Of a stretch of 53,027 nt of DNA, positions 51,934-53,027 are shown in pieces. How positions within the stretch are numbered: the first letter of the stretch is position 1; each line of letters opens with the position of its first letter. The translations under genes and the position numbers were made by a program. The stretch comes from Fibrobacter sp. GTDB lineage: Bacteria; Fibrobacterota; Fibrobacteria; Fibrobacterales; Fibrobacteraceae. The DNA lies in the NCBI RefSeq assembly GCF_017545445.1, contig NZ_JAFWOM010000101.1, positions 1 through 53,027 of the forward strand, in the 5' to 3' direction. The notes below the pieces were generated by a model. It saw only the letters and a program-made list of their open reading frames with translations. It ran no database searches and was not told where the DNA came from.

Positions 51934-53004
51934 TTACTCTAATTTTGTACAACGGACTGAAAAACCATTCGTTTTTTCATCACCATCATCCCTTGTAGGA
52001 GCATGACTCGTATTGGCAGAAACATAATTAGCACGAGCATACAAATCAACATCATATTCATGTTCTTCAGGATAATACCATGAAACAGTCTGTTCTTGTT
52101 GCTTAAATTTCCCTCTAGAATCTCTATATCCAGCCCCAGTAAGAGAAAATCCACTTTGATTGGTTCCAAGAAAACGATACATCGAGCGCAAACCTTTTAC
52201 GCCATCATTGTATTTATCTTCATATCCTCTTACCACGACATAATCGTCCCATGTAAACAAGCGCCAACCTTCAGGACAAATTCCTCTATGATTTTCTTGT
52301 ATTAAATCAGCACAACTTTCAGTATTACAACGGCTTGGCAACTGCATCATTTCAGCCCACTGGTATAATCCACCGAACTCGTCGCATTTCGTCGTATCGT
52401 TGTTATAACAATAGCGTTCAATTTTAGTATCGTCATTTTGGTTATTTTCACCAAGAACCATTTCACCGATATTTAAATTCTCAGCCATTACAGTTACGAA
52501 TTTTCCCGTCTTGCTAGAAGTTATTGTTATGTAATAGTAACTCCGGCCATTACGCGGGTCAACAAAAGTCTTATAACGATTTTCTCCTATTTCCCAGCTA
52601 GCCGCATGCGTCTTTGAATGATCGAACGGAACATACTCACTACTGGAGGAGGGTGTATTACTGCTACTTGTCATTCCGGCCGAAGTGCCGGAATCAGTTT
52701 TACTACTGCTAGAAACCGATCCCGGAACGGAGTCCAGGATGACAGAAGAAGAGGATTCCTTCTTGACGGAAGAGGACGAAACAGCCTTTTGACCAGAACT
52801 AGACTCAGCTTTTTTACTAGAGCTAGATGCCGATCCCGGAACAGAGTCCGGGATGACAGTGTCGGACGAGCGACCGCTCAGGGTGACACTACTTGAAGAC
52901 AAATCATCATCGTTTGCAGATGTTCCGCTGTCGTCGCCGCAGGCGGACAGAGTCATAAGGACACACAAACATGCGAAAACACGTAACTTCTCACTCCAAT
53001 GCAT
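51934..53004 (-). CDS. FISUMP (Fibrobacter succinogenes major paralogous domain) lipoprotein
   Basis: This 356-residue surface lipoprotein has a signal peptide ending LMTLSAC (Cys22), then GDDSGTSA and a long Ser-run linker (about 30-125). The linker contains repeat-derived VIPDSVPGS and VILDSVPGS motifs. The C-terminal domain (about 140-356) shows the FISUMP pattern: VMAENLNIG, RYCYNND...CDEFGGLYQWAEMM, HRGICPEGWRLFTWDDY, GFSLTGAGYRDSRGKF and final NGFSVRCTKLE, with paired cysteines. The family is abundant in Fibrobacter; molecular function is unknown, with a surface-binding role suspected. GGAG lies seven bases before the ATG. The truncated gene at 1-341 has a matching N-terminus. Confidence 0.9.
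   Translation of the reverse strand: MHWSEKLRVFACLCVLMTLSACGDDSGTSANDDDLSSSSVTLSGRSSDTVIPDSVPGSASSSSKKAESSSGQKAVSSSSVKKESSSSVILDSVPGSVSSSSKTDSGTSAGMTSSSNTPSSSSEYVPFDHSKTHAASWEIGENRYKTFVDPRNGRSYYYITITSSKTGKFVTVMAENLNIGEMVLGENNQNDDTKIERYCYNNDTTKCDEFGGLYQWAEMMQLPSRCNTESCADLIQENHRGICPEGWRLFTWDDYVVVRGYEDKYNDGVKGLRSMYRFLGTNQSGFSLTGAGYRDSRGKFKQQEQTVSWYYPEEHEYDVDLYARANYVSANTSHAPTRDDGDEKTNGFSVRCTKLE
52670..52887. repeat. Four REP-type segments inside the FISUMP linker
   Basis: Segments: 52670-52697 (GTCATTCCGGCC...CCGGAATC), 52718-52743 and 52832-52857 (GATCCCGGAAC...GGATGAC), and 52867-52887 (CGAGCGACCGCTCAGGGTGAC). All match spacer repeats and are read in frame as linker residues. Confidence 0.7.
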
Positions 53005-53027
53005 AAAAGCTCCTTTTTTAAGAACAA

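Overview
The window is most likely chromosomal DNA of a Fibrobacter, either F. succinogenes or a close relative. The evidence is a C-terminal 'Fibrobacter succinogenes major paralogous' (FISUMP) lipoprotein at the right end, a modular GH51 endoglucanase resembling endoglucanase F, GH9 and GH43 plant-wall hydrolases with Ser-rich linkers and sorting-type C-termini, and moderate GC content with AT-rich spacers. No phage or transposase gene is present.

Layout. 1-9.1 kb: a truncated Ser-rich lipoprotein, the GH51 enzyme, a DsbA-like lipoprotein, a GH9 enzyme without a signal peptide, and a divergent DUF748/AsmA-like protein. 9.4-15 kb: a nucleotidyltransferase, two identical tRNA-Lys(CTT) genes, a Xer recombinase, a YrdC/YciO protein, tRNA-Arg(CCT) and a membrane HD-GYP protein. 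15.2-18.8 kb: a trp operon start with leader peptide, attenuator, trpE and a fused trpGD. 18.8-23.5 kb: a small lipoprotein and two secreted GH43 enzymes. 23.9-33.3 kb: an amidohydrolase, a cNMP-GGDEF protein, murC, a lipoprotein, rluD, lspA, a squalene-synthase-family gene and a membrane protein. 33.5-43.2 kb: dnaA followed 17 bp later by a putative ADP-ribosyltransferase-fold module, then a 1949-residue transglutaminase-like/helicase/nuclease protein, then a coupled pair of envelope proteins. 43.5-53 kb: ddh, a MmeI-like type IIL restriction-modification enzyme, dut, purF with a structured leader, an SDR protein, an MntA-HepT pair and a FISUMP lipoprotein.

How the genes relate. The hydrolases, DsbA-like protein and AsmA-like protein serve polysaccharide attack and envelope assembly. 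ddh, murC and lspA serve peptidoglycan and lipoprotein maturation. GGDEF and HD-GYP proteins make and break cyclic di-GMP. The big helicase-nuclease, the MmeI-like enzyme, MntA-HepT and the DUF3990 pair are genome-defence or toxin-type genes spread along the right half.

The most unusual signal is non-coding. Many spacers carry degenerate arrays with an exact 7-base period (units such as TAGTGGT, TAGGAAG, TAGTCAT, TAGACGA). Several genes end inside them, and in spacers between co-directional genes they occur as inverted pairs. A second dispersed family (GTCATCC...GGATCCAGT and GTCATCCCGG...CCGGGATGAC palindromes) lies in spacers and also, in frame, inside lipoprotein linker-coding DNA.
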